Shown here: in pieces, positions 36,146-46,954 of the stretch
Numbering within the stretch: position 1 is the first letter of the stretch
Layout: the number at the start of each line of letters is the position of its first letter
From: Microbulbifer hydrolyticus
GTDB taxonomy: Bacteria > Pseudomonadota > Gammaproteobacteria > Pseudomonadales > Cellvibrionaceae
Direction: 5' to 3'
Length of the DNA: 64,000 nt
Assembly: GCF_009931115.1 (NCBI RefSeq)
Contig: NZ_CP047491.1
Coordinates: forward strand, 1,873,501-1,937,500
Notes under the pieces: model-generated
What the model was told of the DNA's origin: nothing
Databases searched by the model: none
Seen by the model: only the letters and a program-made list of their open reading frames with translations
Translations under genes and position numbers: made by a program

Positions 36146-38016
36146 CTCTGGGTGGCTCCGTTCTCCGGGGGCTGCCATTCGCCCGCGCGGTATGCGCGGC
36201 GACGTTGCAGACTTTCGTATTTGAACTTTTCGCGCATCAGGCCTGCGGGGTCATCAGGGATCTGACGCAACCACTGATCAAGCGCCTGCTGCGTCTCAGG
36301 GTCGAGAGGACTTTCCTGGTCGCCGGGCTGGGCGTTGGCATTTTGCTCTTGCTGCTGGCCCTGATCATCTTGCGGGCGACTCTGGGCCTGCTGCTCCTGT
36401 TCCTCTTCGGACCCCGGGTCTGACTCGCTTTCACTTTGCTGATCCTGCGACTCTTGTTCCGATTGCTGCTGGTTCTGGGAATCCTGCTGGGCGTTTTGCT
36501 GCTGGGAGGACTGCCCGTTCTGGTCCTGTTGCTGTTGATTCTGTTGCGCGTTTTGCTGGTCTTGCTGCTGATCCTGTTGTTGGTCGTTTTGCTGTTGCTG
36601 GTCCGACTGCTGGCTTTGCTGCTGTTGTTGTTCCTGTAACTCTTTCAGCTTTTTCGCGATCTCGCGATTGTGTCGGGCGTCTGCAAGCTCGGGATTCTGC
36701 TGGATGGCTTCATCGTAGGCTTTGATGGCGTCGTCAAAGCGCCCCTCCTGGGTGAGGCTGTTGCCGAGGTTGTATAAGCCCTGGGGACTGTTGCTGTGTG
36801 CAAAGCTTTTCGCTGCTGCATCGTACTCGCCGGCTCGATACTGCGCGGTGCCTCGCCACTGGGAGTTCTCGAATACCTGGGCTGCGCTTTCTGCGTCGCC
36901 CTCGGCCAGTAAGTCGCGACCTTGCTGGTTTGGCGTCTGCCACAGGCTGCCCTTTTCCGCGGCCTCGGTATGGGGGCTGGCGAGCATGAGCGTTGACAGC
37001 GCGATTGGTAATGCGGAGGCGAGGGTGCCTCTGCGGAACAGCAAAAGGGCAAATGGCAGGAGGAGCAGCACCAGCCATGGCCCTTCTTCATGCCACTGGT
37101 CAAATTCACGTTCGGTCAATTCTGCCTGTTCCGGCGTGGCGGTTTGTGGAAGTACCCGGGCAATATCAATGTCGTCCACGGTGATCGCGGAAAACTGCCC
37201 GCCGGTACTTTGCGCCAGTCGTGTGAGTTCCCGAGGGTTGAAGTTGGCAATGATGATGGAGCCACTGTCATCGGTGATAAAACCGCTGCCGGTGTTTTTC
37301 GGGATGGGGCTGCCCTCACCGCTGCCGACAGCGAGGATTGAGAGGGGCGTATTGCTGTTAATGGCTTCGCTCTTGACCGTGTCGACTGCCGCCTTGGCGA
37401 TGCCATCGGTGACGGCGAGCAGGCGGCCCTTGCCGTTCGCGCCGTCTTTAATTAATCGTGTACCTGCCTGCACGGCCATTTCGATGTTGCTTCCCGGAAC
37501 AGGCATGATGCGCGGAGACAGGGATGGCACCAGGTTGGCAATGGTGGCGGTATCGTCTGTCAGGGGGGTTACGACATGCGCTTCGCCGGCATAGGCCACC
37601 AGTGCGGTCAGCCCGTCTTTCCGCTGTTTGAGGATATCGAGAATTTTCAGGCGCGCACGGGTGAGCCGGTTGGGGGAGAGGTCGGTGGCCATCATGGATG
37701 GCGACAGGTCGAGCAGTATCACCAGCGCGTCCTGGTTCGAATATACCGGCGTGGGCAATTTTCGCCAGGTGGGGCCGGCGAGGGCGACGATGGCCGCTGT
37801 CAGCAGTGCGAAAATCAGTGTGAACAGCCAGGGCCTTTTTTCACCACCGCGCATCAGCAGATGGGGAAGCAGGTCCGGGTCGATCACTTTTTGCAGGCCG
37901 CCGCTGGCAAACACGATCCGGGCCAGCGCCCAGCATGCAAGCGCAGCTGGCAGGATCAGCCACAGGATGGCCGGGCGAAGAAAGTGGAACTGCTCAATAT
38001 CCACCAGGAAGCTCAT
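36139..38016 (-). CDS. batB: BatB-type VWA protein fused to TPR and Gln-rich tail
   Basis: A 625-residue protein. Membrane helices lie at about 15-37 and 63-80 and again near 325-345. The VWA domain has MIDAS DLSPS (103-107). After the last helix come TPR-like repeats (about 370-455, including LYNLGNSLTQEGRFDDAIKAYDEAI), as in BatC. A very Gln-rich low-complexity region follows (about 458-565), then an ordered C-terminus. It thus combines BatB and BatC. The ATG at 38016 overlaps the batA stop by 4 nt; an upstream in-frame start would duplicate batA sequence. Confidence 0.88.
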   Translation of the reverse strand: MSFLVDIEQFHFLRPAILWLILPAALACWALARIVFASGGLQKVIDPDLLPHLLMRGGEKRPWLFTLIFALLTAAIVALAGPTWRKLPTPVYSNQDALVILLDLSPSMMATDLSPNRLTRARLKILDILKQRKDGLTALVAYAGEAHVVTPLTDDTATIANLVPSLSPRIMPVPGSNIEMAVQAGTRLIKDGANGKGRLLAVTDGIAKAAVDTVKSEAINSNTPLSILAVGSGEGSPIPKNTGSGFITDDSGSIIIANFNPRELTRLAQSTGGQFSAITVDDIDIARVLPQTATPEQAELTEREFDQWHEEGPWLVLLLLPFALLLFRRGTLASALPIALSTLMLASPHTEAAEKGSLWQTPNQQGRDLLAEGDAESAAQVFENSQWRGTAQYRAGEYDAAAKSFAHSNSPQGLYNLGNSLTQEGRFDDAIKAYDEAIQQNPELADARHNREIAKKLKELQEQQQQQSQQSDQQQQNDQQQDQQQDQQNAQQNQQQQDQNGQSSQQQNAQQDSQNQQQSEQESQDQQSESESDPGSEEEQEQQAQSRPQDDQGQQQEQNANAQPGDQESPLDPETQQALDQWLRQIPDDPAGLMREKFKYESLQRRRAYRAGEWQPPENGATQRW

Positions 38017-39068
38017 ACTGGCTGGCCTCCGTTCGTTTTCCCTGCGCGCGCACTTTTGCCGGGGCGGTGCACCAGCGCGGAAGACCCGGACGTAATTAGG
38101 GGAATGGCGGCCCACAGCAGCGAAAGCAGCAGCGCGGTAGACAGTGGCCAGACATACAGGGATTTCAGCGGGCGGTAGGTTTCCGCCTCCTGTTCCACAG
38201 GCTCCAGGCGGTCGAGTTCCGCGTAGATGTTCGCCAGTTCCTGAGGATTGTGGGCGCGGAAATACAGGCCGTCGGTTTCATCCGCGATGGCTTGCAGTGT
38301 TTTGCTGTCCAGGTCGCGGGACGGGTTAATACGACGTGCACCGAAGCGCGATCCCAGCAGGCCGGGCTGAACCATTTCCTCCGCGCCCACGCCGATGGTG
38401 TATACCTTCACGCCCGCCTGTTTGGCCAGCTCGGCGGCCTTCAGCGGTGCAACTTCGCCCGCCGTATTGGCACCATCCGTCAGCAGGATCAGCACGCGTT
38501 GATCTGCCGGTCGCTGGGTAAGGCGTTTGACGGAAAGGCCTATTGCGTCGCCAATAGCGGTGCCCTGGCCGGCAAAGCCGATCTGCGCTTCCGCAAGCAG
38601 CGTGTCTACTGTCTCGCGATCAAAGGTCAGGGGCGCCTGCAGGTAGGCCCGGGTGCCGAACAGTACCAGCCCCAGGCGATCGCCTTTGCGCCGCAGCACA
38701 AAATCCCCGACGACATTTTTTACCGCGGTGATGCGCATGGCCGGATTGCCATTGAGGATCATATCCGGGGTTTCCATACTGCCGGAGATATCGACGGCGA
38801 TCAGCAGGTCGCGCGCGCTACTGGTCTGGGAGATTGGTTCGCCGTACCACTGGGGGCGTGCCGCAGCCGCTACCAGCAAGGTCCAGATAAACCAGAGGAG
38901 GATCAGGTTGAGTCGGTTGCCTGCCGCGCCGCCACCTTTGTGAGACAGCTCCCGGTAGTAGGGCACCTTGAGCGCACTGCTGAGCGGTTCGCTCTTGGGT
39001 AACATCTGTCGAGCCAGTAACGGCAATGGCAGCAGCATAAACAGGAGGGGCAGGCCGAACTCAAACAC
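38013..39068 (-). CDS. batA: BatA-type VWA membrane protein
   Basis: A 351-residue protein with membrane helices at the N-terminus (about 3-20 and 55-70) and C-terminus (about 310-330), and a VWA domain between them. The MIDAS metal site is DISGS (93-97), with TDGANTAG later. LPKSEPLSSALKVPYYREL is the conserved BatA N-terminal region. Overlaps its neighbours by 4-8 nt on both sides, so it is translated within a tight operon. Confidence 0.92.
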   Translation of the reverse strand: MFEFGLPLLFMLLPLPLLARQMLPKSEPLSSALKVPYYRELSHKGGGAAGNRLNLILLWFIWTLLVAAAARPQWYGEPISQTSSARDLLIAVDISGSMETPDMILNGNPAMRITAVKNVVGDFVLRRKGDRLGLVLFGTRAYLQAPLTFDRETVDTLLAEAQIGFAGQGTAIGDAIGLSVKRLTQRPADQRVLILLTDGANTAGEVAPLKAAELAKQAGVKVYTIGVGAEEMVQPGLLGSRFGARRINPSRDLDSKTLQAIADETDGLYFRAHNPQELANIYAELDRLEPVEQEAETYRPLKSLYVWPLSTALLLSLLWAAIPLITSGSSALVHRPGKSARAGKTNGGQPV

Positions 39069-39678
39069 GATCGACCTCCGGTTTTTCCGCCAGCGGTGAC
39101 GTTTCAGGTATTCCTTGGGTCTGCGGGCGTTGGTGGGCGCGCGCCCAATACGTGGCGAAGTCCTGCAGAGACTGGAGGTCAGCCCTGGATCCGGTGGATC
39201 CGCTATAGAGGTTCTCCAGCAGTGCCCGGCGGGCGGGTTCCGGCATGGGGTCCTCGACGGAGGATTCCAGAAAAGCGATCCAGCGCTGCCCGGTCAGCGG
39301 CGCACACGTGTCTCTGCCAAAGGTAACAACCGCGATGCGTTTCAGCAGGATATTGATCTGTTCCACTGCATGGGGCTCGCTCAAGTCCAGCGCTTTCAGC
39401 AGGCGCACACCTTCCTGCCGATAAAGGTTGCGGCGCCGCTTCTCCCGTAGTCGAAGTGCGAACCAGCCTGCGGCAAATATAAGGGTGAGGACGAGCCCTG
39501 CGAGCATCCACCAGCCGGGAGCCAGGGGCCACCAGCCGATTGCGGCGGGCTCGTGGATATCCTTTAGTTGATCCAGCAGGCTTTGCATCTCCGGCGTCAT
39601 CGGGTTTGGGGCTGCCGGATTGTTCTGCGGCGCCGGAACCGGGGGAGCGGCCTGCTTAAGGGCTGAAAACCCGTACAT
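39061..39678 (-). CDS. DUF4381 membrane protein
   Basis: A 205-residue protein with one membrane helix (about 57-75, WWMLAGLVLTLIFAAGWFAL) and a cytoplasmic helical domain containing LLKRIAVVTFGRDTCAPLTGQRWIAFLES, the DUF4381 signature. The ATG overlaps the DUF58 stop by 4 nt; a GTG one codon earlier is less likely. Always found between DUF58 and BatA genes in this operon type. Confidence 0.88.
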   Translation of the reverse strand: MYGFSALKQAAPPVPAPQNNPAAPNPMTPEMQSLLDQLKDIHEPAAIGWWPLAPGWWMLAGLVLTLIFAAGWFALRLREKRRRNLYRQEGVRLLKALDLSEPHAVEQINILLKRIAVVTFGRDTCAPLTGQRWIAFLESSVEDPMPEPARRALLENLYSGSTGSRADLQSLQDFATYWARAHQRPQTQGIPETSPLAEKPEVDRV

Positions 39679-40643
39679 CACGCAGGACTCCGGTTGGGAG
39701 ACGGCTGCCGGTCCCCGTAAGTACTGAGCAGCAGTGGCACGACGGGTTGGGTGTTATCAAAGTCCACCAGCGGCAGGTGCAGTCGCCGGCAAAGCTGAGC
39801 GGTCTGCTCGCGAACCTGATACTGGTGGTTCGCAAACTGCTGTCGCAGTGCCCGGCTGGATTTGCCGAGAAAGGTCCGCTGCTTGCCGTCACTGATGGTC
39901 ATCGCTTGTTCTGGCAGCTGCTGTTCCAGCGGGTCGGTGATACGCAATACCTGCAGATCAGCATGGCGGGTAAGCAGGTAGAGCGGCTGCTCACAGCTCT
40001 CATCCATATCGTGGCAGTCGCTGATCAAAAACAGGGCGCTGCCAGGCCGGGCGATACGACGGGCTTCTTCCAGCAACACACTCAGGGGCTGGCTGCCGCC
40101 GCTGGCGATGGGGCTATCCAGTGCGCCCGCGGTTTCTACCATACCGTGAATAGCGGCGAGTACGGCGTGATGGCTGCGGCGCGGGCGCACGGTATCGACG
40201 CCGTGATCGGAGAACAGCAGGGCGCCGATACGGTCGCCGTGCTGTAGGCCCGCCCAGCACAGGGCGGAGGCGATACTGCAGGCGGCAACCGACTTGAAGG
40301 CGTTCTGGCTACCAAAGAACATTGGTGAGCGGAGGTCGAGCAGGATGACTACCGGGCGCTCGCGCTCCTCCTGGAACAGCTTGGTGTGGGTTTTACCGGT
40401 TCGCGCGGTTACGCGCCAGTCAATGGAGCGTACGTCGTCACCTGGCTGGTAATAACGCACCTCCTCGAAGTTCATTCCACGTCCACGGTAGCGGGTCAGC
40501 AGGTTTCCGGCCTGGTCGCTGCGATTGACCCTTGGTTTGAACAGTCGCAACTGGCGGGCAATATGGCGCAGGCGTACCAGCGGCGCTACTTCAGGGTAGG
40601 CGCCACGGATATTCAGGTCGTTGTGATTGATCGCTTTCTGCAC
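39678..40643 (-). CDS. DUF58 domain protein
   Basis: A 321-residue DUF58 protein. The hallmark GRGMNFEEVRYYQPGDDVRSIDWR is at about 54-77, and the C-terminal half is a degenerate VWA-like fold (VVILLDLRSPMFF, LFLISDCHDMD). It is thought to act with the MoxR ATPase on membrane-bound VWA proteins. 27 nt after the MoxR gene. Confidence 0.92.
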   Translation of the reverse strand: MQKAINHNDLNIRGAYPEVAPLVRLRHIARQLRLFKPRVNRSDQAGNLLTRYRGRGMNFEEVRYYQPGDDVRSIDWRVTARTGKTHTKLFQEERERPVVILLDLRSPMFFGSQNAFKSVAACSIASALCWAGLQHGDRIGALLFSDHGVDTVRPRRSHHAVLAAIHGMVETAGALDSPIASGGSQPLSVLLEEARRIARPGSALFLISDCHDMDESCEQPLYLLTRHADLQVLRITDPLEQQLPEQAMTISDGKQRTFLGKSSRALRQQFANHQYQVREQTAQLCRRLHLPLVDFDNTQPVVPLLLSTYGDRQPSPNRSPA

Positions 40644-40670
40644 GTCTGCTCGAAACTCTCTGGCGCTGGC

Positions 40671-41630
<960 letters not shown>

Positions 41631-41857
41631 ATCGTCACTTCTTTTGCCAATTTCCTGTTTCAATACGCTGCCCGGAGCGGGTGGCTATCTATCATCTTTA
41701 TATATAGCTACTCGTTCGGATTTCGCGGGCTGGTTGATTTTAGCGGCGATGAGCCGTGAGGCAACCGCTGTCGCTGTTCGGGCAACCCGAAGACCGCAGA
41801 GTAGACAGTTATTCTGACGGTTAGTTCTACCTTGAATTTGCAAATGTAGCATTCTGG

Positions 41858-41877
41858 CGCGCGATGGCAGTCGCGCG
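41858..41877 (+). promoter_or_regulatory. Leader hairpin ahead of the glutamate dehydrogenase start
   Basis: Stem CGCGCGA/TCGCGCG (41858-41864 with 41871-41877) and a 6-nt loop, ending seven bases before the GGAGG site of the next gene. It could affect translation or transcript stability. There is no T-run. Confidence 0.4.
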
Positions 41878-41894
41878 GCGATGGGAGGAAGCAC

Positions 41895-44800
41895 GTGAAT
41901 ATGGCGACGGTCATTACCGATAGCCGGGAGGAGCTGCTGGCACAGGTCAGTGCCCTCATAGGGGAAAAACTGGGCGACAAGGCAGAGCCGGTGGCGGCCT
42001 TTGCCGCGCAGTTTCTGAATCAGTACCCGCTGGAGGATCTGGCGGGGCGGCGCCTGGCTGATGTGTACGGGTGTATTTACACCTGCTGGGACTTTATCCA
42101 GCAGCGCACTGCCGGGGAACCCAAAATCCGCGTATTCAACCCGCGCCTGGAAGAGCACGGCTGGGAATGTTCGCACACGGTGGTCTGTGTACTGCAACGG
42201 GACATGCCCTTTCTGGTGGATTCCGTGCGGATGGAGATCAATCAGCGCGACACGGTTATCCACTCCATCAAGAGCACCGTGTTGCAAATGCGGCGTGGTG
42301 ACGACGGCTGTCTTCACAAGCTGCTCCCGCCGGGGCCTCGGGAGGACGAAGGTCTTCAGGAAAATCCCGGGGTAACCGGAGAGGCGCTGATCTACGTCGA
42401 GATCAACCTGGATACATCGGCCTCCCACGCATCCGAGATGACCCGGGACCTGAAGGAAACCCTGGGTGACGTCGCGTTAGCGGTGGATGATTACGTGCCC
42501 ATGCTGGATACCTGCGCGGCCATGGAAGACCAGCTGCACACCTGTCTGGCGGATAATGACGCCAATCTGGAAGAGGCCAGTGCGTTTCTGCAGTGGATGC
42601 GTGACGGTAACTTCACCTTCCTTGGTTATCGCGAATACGAGTTTTGCCAGCAGGGCGATAAAAAGGTGCTGTGCGAGGTGGAGGGCCGCCGCCTGGGTAT
42701 TTTCAAAAACCTCGAGCAATCGGCTGAGCCGACGCCAGAATATGCCTTCAACGAAGGCAAGCAGAAGTTCTATCAGGGTCCCAACTTCCTCACCTTCGCC
42801 AAGTCTTCGGTGAAATCCCGGGTGCACCGCGCCGCGTACTCTGACTATGTAAGCATCAAGCGCTACGACGCCGCCGGCGATGTGATCGGCGAATCCGCGT
42901 TTATGGGGTTGTACACCTCACCGGTGTATACCGAGAGCCCCTCCAAGATCCCCATTATCCGCCGCAAGCTCGCGTCGGTGATTGAGCAGAGCGGGCTGGC
43001 GCCGACCAGCCACGACGGTAAGGCGCTTAAGAGGATTCTGGATACGTTCCCGCGTGACGAGCTGTTTCAGAGCAGTACCCGTGAGCTGTACGAAACCACA
43101 CTGGGCGTGCTCGCGATGAATGAGCGCGCCCGTTTGCGGCTGTTTATGCGCAAAGACCCTTTTGGCAAGTTCGTCACCGCGATGGTGTATGTGCCGAGGG
43201 ACCAGTTTTCCAGCGAGGTGCGCGAACGGATCAGCGAACGGATCGCCCGTACCATTCACGCGCTGGACTCCGATTTTACGACGTATTTTTCCGAATCGAT
43301 TCTCGCCCGGGTACATCTGGTGTTCCGAGTAGACCCCAACCAACCGGTGGAAATTGATGTAGCGCGACTGGAGGCGCAAATCGTGGATATTACCCGCAGC
43401 TGGGAAGACGTGTTCCAAAGATCCCTGATTGAAACCCACGGTGAGGAGGTCGGAAGTCGCCTGATTGGCACCTTCGGGCAGGCCTTCCCGGCGGGATACC
43501 GGGAGGATTTCGAGCCTCGCATCGCCGTTCAGGATGTGATTTCCATCCAGGAGCTCAGTGAGAAAAATCGTGTTGCGATGAGCTTCTATCAGCCGGTCGG
43601 CGCAGAGCCTGGCAGTCTGCGCTTCAAGGTGTTCAATGTGGGCAGCGGTTTGACGCTGTCGGACGTGATTCCGGTTCTGGAACACCTCGGTCTGCGTGTG
43701 ATGGGAGAGTTCCCCTACACGATCCGGCCCCGGGGGCAGCAGGATGTGTGGATGCACGAATTCCACCTGGAATTTGGCCTGCCCACCAGGGTCGACGCCC
43801 AGGCCTCCCGCTCACTCTTCCAGGACGCGTTCGCGGCAATCTGGGATGGGGTGGCGGAAAGCGATGCGTTCAACCGCCTGGTACTGGCCGCGCGCCTGAA
43901 CTGGCGTGAAGTGACGATGTTGCGGGCCTATGCGCGCTACCTGAAGCAGACCAAGTTCAGTGCCAGCCAGACCTATATTGCGACCACACTGGCCAACCAT
44001 GTGGAAATTACCCGCAATCTGGTTGCCTTGTTCCGGGCGATGTTTGACCCACGTATCAACGCAAGCGATCGTCAGGACCAGTCAAGAGTCGAGCGTCTGA
44101 TCAAGAAGATCCACGACGGACTGGATGGGGTGGACAACCTCAACGAAGATCAGGTGATCCGCCGTTATCTCGACCTGATTCGGGGAACCCTGCGAACCAA
44201 TTTCTTCCAGCTGGATGATCAGGACCAGCCGAAAGATTACATATCGATCAAATTCAGCCCGCGGGATATTCCGAATATCCCGGAACCGCGCCCGGAGTTC
44301 GAGATCTTCGTTTACTCGCCACAGGTCGAAGGGGTGCACTTGCGCGGAGGCAAGGTAGCACGTGGCGGGCTGCGCTGGTCCGATCGCCTGGAAGACTTCC
44401 GTACCGAAGTGCTGGGCCTGGTTAAGGCACAGAATGTGAAAAACGCGGTGATTGTACCCAGCGGGGCCAAAGGCGGTTTCGTCGTGCGCAAGCCGCCGAT
44501 GGACAATAGCCGCGAAGCGTTTATTGAATCGGGTATCAGCTGTTACAAGACCTTTATCCGTGGCCTGTTGGATATCACCGATAACCTGAAGGATGGCGAG
44601 GTGGTTCCGCCGGAGCGCGTGATTTGCCGTGATGACGAAGACCCCTACCTGGTGGTCGCCGCCGACAAGGGCACTGCGACCTTCTCGGACATCGCCAATG
44701 GCATCGCCGCCGAGTACGATTTCTGGCTGGGTGACGCCTTTGCCTCTGGTGGCAGTAATGGTTACGACCACAAGAAAATGGGCATCACCGCACGCGGTGC

Positions 44801-46787
44801 CTGGGTTTCGGTACAGCGGCATTTCCGTGAAATGGGCATCAATGTCCAGGCCGAGAATTTCTCGGTGATCGGTGTTGGCGACATGGGCGGTGATGTTTTT
44901 GGCAACGGCATGCTGTTGTCTGAGCATATCTGCCTGAAAGGGGCCTTCAACCACCTGCATATTTTTGTGGACCCGAACCCGGATGCGTCGAGCAGTTACG
45001 TCGAGCGCAAGCGCCTGTTTGATCTGCCGCGTTCCAGTTGGGCAGACTACAACATGAGCCTGATCTCGAAAGGTGGTGGTATTTTTGAGCGCCGCGCGAA
45101 GTCGGTAAAAATTACCCCGGAGATGCAGCAGGCATTTGGTATTACGGAAGACCAGCTGACTCCCAATGAGCTGATCAGCGCGATGCTGAAAGCACCGGTC
45201 GATTTGATCTGGAATGGTGGCATTGGCACCTACGTCAAAGGCAGCGCTGAAAGCCATGGCCAGGTGGGTGACAAATCCAATGACAACCTGCGGGTCAACG
45301 GTAACCAGCTGCGCTGCAAGGTGTTTGGTGAGGGTGGGAACCTGGGCATGACCCAGCGTGGCCGCATTGAGTTTTCCCTGAATGGTGGCCGCTGTAATAC
45401 CGACTTCATCGACAACGCCGGTGGTGTGGACTGTTCTGACCACGAGGTGAACATCAAGATCCTGCTGGACAAGGTGGTGGCCAATGGCGACCTCACTGAC
45501 AAGCAGCGCAATCAGCTGCTGGAGGAAATGACCGAGTCCGTAGCCGAGCTGGTGCTCGACAACAATTACAACCAGACTCGTGCCCTCAGTGTCGCCGCCT
45601 ATCAGGTGAGTGATCGTTTTGACGAGTACCGCCGCACCATCAATGCGCTGGAATCGGAAGGGCGCCTGCGCCGCGCGCTGGAGTTTATTCCCGACAACGA
45701 GATACTGAACCAACGCCAGAACAAGGGCCAGTATCTGACAAGGCCAGAGCTGTCTGTACTGATTTCCTATGTGAAGGTAAAGCTGAAGGAAGAGCTGCTG
45801 CAGTCACATATCATTGACAATGACTATGTGCAGTCCGCGGTTGAGTCGGCTTTCCCTCCGGCGCTGGTAGCCCGTTACAAGGCCCTCGTGTATGACCACC
45901 AGCTGCGCCGTGAAATTGTCTCCACCCAGGTGGCAAATGACGTGGTCAACAGCATGGGGATTACGTTCTATAACCGTATCAGCGGTGCGACCGGCGCCGA
46001 TATCGATACCATCGCGGCGGCATACATCAGTGCGAGGGACGTCTACCTGATGTCGGAGTTCCAGGACGGCGTAGCCGCACTGGACTACAAGGTGCCCGCA
46101 GAACTCCAGCTCCAGCTCATGAACTCGATGATTGGCCGTGTACGCCGGGCCACCCGCTGGTTTATACGTAACCGGCGTGGAGAACTGGATCCGGCGCAGG
46201 AGCGGGAACTGTTCCTGGAGCCGGTACAGCGGGTTATCCGGGCGTTGCCGGAAGTGCTGAGTGGTGAACCGCTGCGCGCGTGGAAGTCCCGGCAAGAGTA
46301 TCTGGTGGAATCGAACGTGCCCGAACAGCTGGCCATGCTGGCTGCATCACCCACCTACCTGTTCTCGGCGCTGGGTATTTCCGAGTCGGCCCGGATCAGT
46401 GACCGGCCGGTGGAGGAAGTGGCGAAAGTCTACTTCGCGCTGGCCGACAAGCTGGGGCTGTACTGGTTCGGTAACCAGATCATTGATTTGCCCGCCGCGA
46501 CCTTCTGGCAGTCACAGGCGCGCGAGACCAGTATGGATGACCTGGACAGCCAGCTGTCGCGCCTCGCTATCCACCTTCTGCGTCTGGCGGGTGACGACGG
46601 CCTGGATATCGAAACCGCGGTCGAGCGTTGGGTAGATCTGATGGCGCAGCCGATCCAGCGCTGGGAGAACCTGGTGAAGGAGCTCAAGTCCACACCGCAG
46701 GGAGACTTCGCCATGTTCACCGTGGCACTGCGTGAACTGATGTACCTGGCAAATGCCACCGCAGACCACGAGACGCTGGCCGGTTAA
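41895..46787 (+). CDS. gdhB: NAD-specific glutamate dehydrogenase (180-kDa class)
   Basis: Oxidative deamination of glutamate to 2-oxoglutarate with NAD+. The 1630 residues are typical of the large GDH class. A long N-terminal ACT-like regulatory region (about 1-600) precedes the catalytic core. The core contains RGGLRWSDRLEDFRTEVLGLVKAQ and the catalytic-lysine stretch VPSGAKGGFV. The dinucleotide motif is VIGVGDMGGDVFGNG, and LIWNGGIGTYVK follows. The GTG at 41895 is favoured by GGAGG six bases upstream; an ATG two codons later is possible. It is transcribed divergently from the moxR operon. Confidence 0.95.
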   Translation: MNMATVITDSREELLAQVSALIGEKLGDKAEPVAAFAAQFLNQYPLEDLAGRRLADVYGCIYTCWDFIQQRTAGEPKIRVFNPRLEEHGWECSHTVVCVLQRDMPFLVDSVRMEINQRDTVIHSIKSTVLQMRRGDDGCLHKLLPPGPREDEGLQENPGVTGEALIYVEINLDTSASHASEMTRDLKETLGDVALAVDDYVPMLDTCAAMEDQLHTCLADNDANLEEASAFLQWMRDGNFTFLGYREYEFCQQGDKKVLCEVEGRRLGIFKNLEQSAEPTPEYAFNEGKQKFYQGPNFLTFAKSSVKSRVHRAAYSDYVSIKRYDAAGDVIGESAFMGLYTSPVYTESPSKIPIIRRKLASVIEQSGLAPTSHDGKALKRILDTFPRDELFQSSTRELYETTLGVLAMNERARLRLFMRKDPFGKFVTAMVYVPRDQFSSEVRERISERIARTIHALDSDFTTYFSESILARVHLVFRVDPNQPVEIDVARLEAQIVDITRSWEDVFQRSLIETHGEEVGSRLIGTFGQAFPAGYREDFEPRIAVQDVISIQELSEKNRVAMSFYQPVGAEPGSLRFKVFNVGSGLTLSDVIPVLEHLGLRVMGEFPYTIRPRGQQDVWMHEFHLEFGLPTRVDAQASRSLFQDAFAAIWDGVAESDAFNRLVLAARLNWREVTMLRAYARYLKQTKFSASQTYIATTLANHVEITRNLVALFRAMFDPRINASDRQDQSRVERLIKKIHDGLDGVDNLNEDQVIRRYLDLIRGTLRTNFFQLDDQDQPKDYISIKFSPRDIPNIPEPRPEFEIFVYSPQVEGVHLRGGKVARGGLRWSDRLEDFRTEVLGLVKAQNVKNAVIVPSGAKGGFVVRKPPMDNSREAFIESGISCYKTFIRGLLDITDNLKDGEVVPPERVICRDDEDPYLVVAADKGTATFSDIANGIAAEYDFWLGDAFASGGSNGYDHKKMGITARGAWVSVQRHFREMGINVQAENFSVIGVGDMGGDVFGNGMLLSEHICLKGAFNHLHIFVDPNPDASSSYVERKRLFDLPRSSWADYNMSLISKGGGIFERRAKSVKITPEMQQAFGITEDQLTPNELISAMLKAPVDLIWNGGIGTYVKGSAESHGQVGDKSNDNLRVNGNQLRCKVFGEGGNLGMTQRGRIEFSLNGGRCNTDFIDNAGGVDCSDHEVNIKILLDKVVANGDLTDKQRNQLLEEMTESVAELVLDNNYNQTRALSVAAYQVSDRFDEYRRTINALESEGRLRRALEFIPDNEILNQRQNKGQYLTRPELSVLISYVKVKLKEELLQSHIIDNDYVQSAVESAFPPALVARYKALVYDHQLRREIVSTQVANDVVNSMGITFYNRISGATGADIDTIAAAYISARDVYLMSEFQDGVAALDYKVPAELQLQLMNSMIGRVRRATRWFIRNRRGELDPAQERELFLEPVQRVIRALPEVLSGEPLRAWKSRQEYLVESNVPEQLAMLAASPTYLFSALGISESARISDRPVEEVAKVYFALADKLGLYWFGNQIIDLPAATFWQSQARETSMDDLDSQLSRLAIHLLRLAGDDGLDIETAVERWVDLMAQPIQRWENLVKELKSTPQGDFAMFTVALRELMYLANATADHETLAG

Positions 46788-46845
46788 TCCGGCCAGCAAA
46801 CTGCGCCAGAAATCCGTACAATAGGCGCGCCCACGGTGGACCACG

Positions 46846-46863
46846 GGGCCAGTTCGCTGGCCC
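46846..46863 (+). repeat. GGGCCAG-TTCG-CTGGCCC hairpin upstream of pyrD
   Basis: A 7-bp GC stem with a TTCG tetraloop, a very stable RNA hairpin, in the 167-bp leader between gdhB and pyrD. It has no T-run. It may attenuate or stabilise the pyrD message. Confidence 0.45.
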
Positions 46864-46954
46864 ATCCACACCACCGGGGCCGCCGGATTTGTACAGTCGA
46901 AAGCCCGGGCCGCTGGCGTATTTCAGGCCGGGCGATGGATTCTAAGGGAAGCCC

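Noticed and set aside
36420..36650. Apparent CAG/CTG-type microsatellite
   Set aside because: The tract is the coding sequence of the Gln-rich BatB tail; unit order is irregular and it keeps one reading frame, so it is a protein feature and not a separate repeat element.
44082..45713. 543-residue open frame on the minus strand within gdhB
   Set aside because: It lies entirely antisense to the conserved catalytic core of the dehydrogenase, has no ribosome binding site or recognisable domain, and is an effect of GC-rich codon use.
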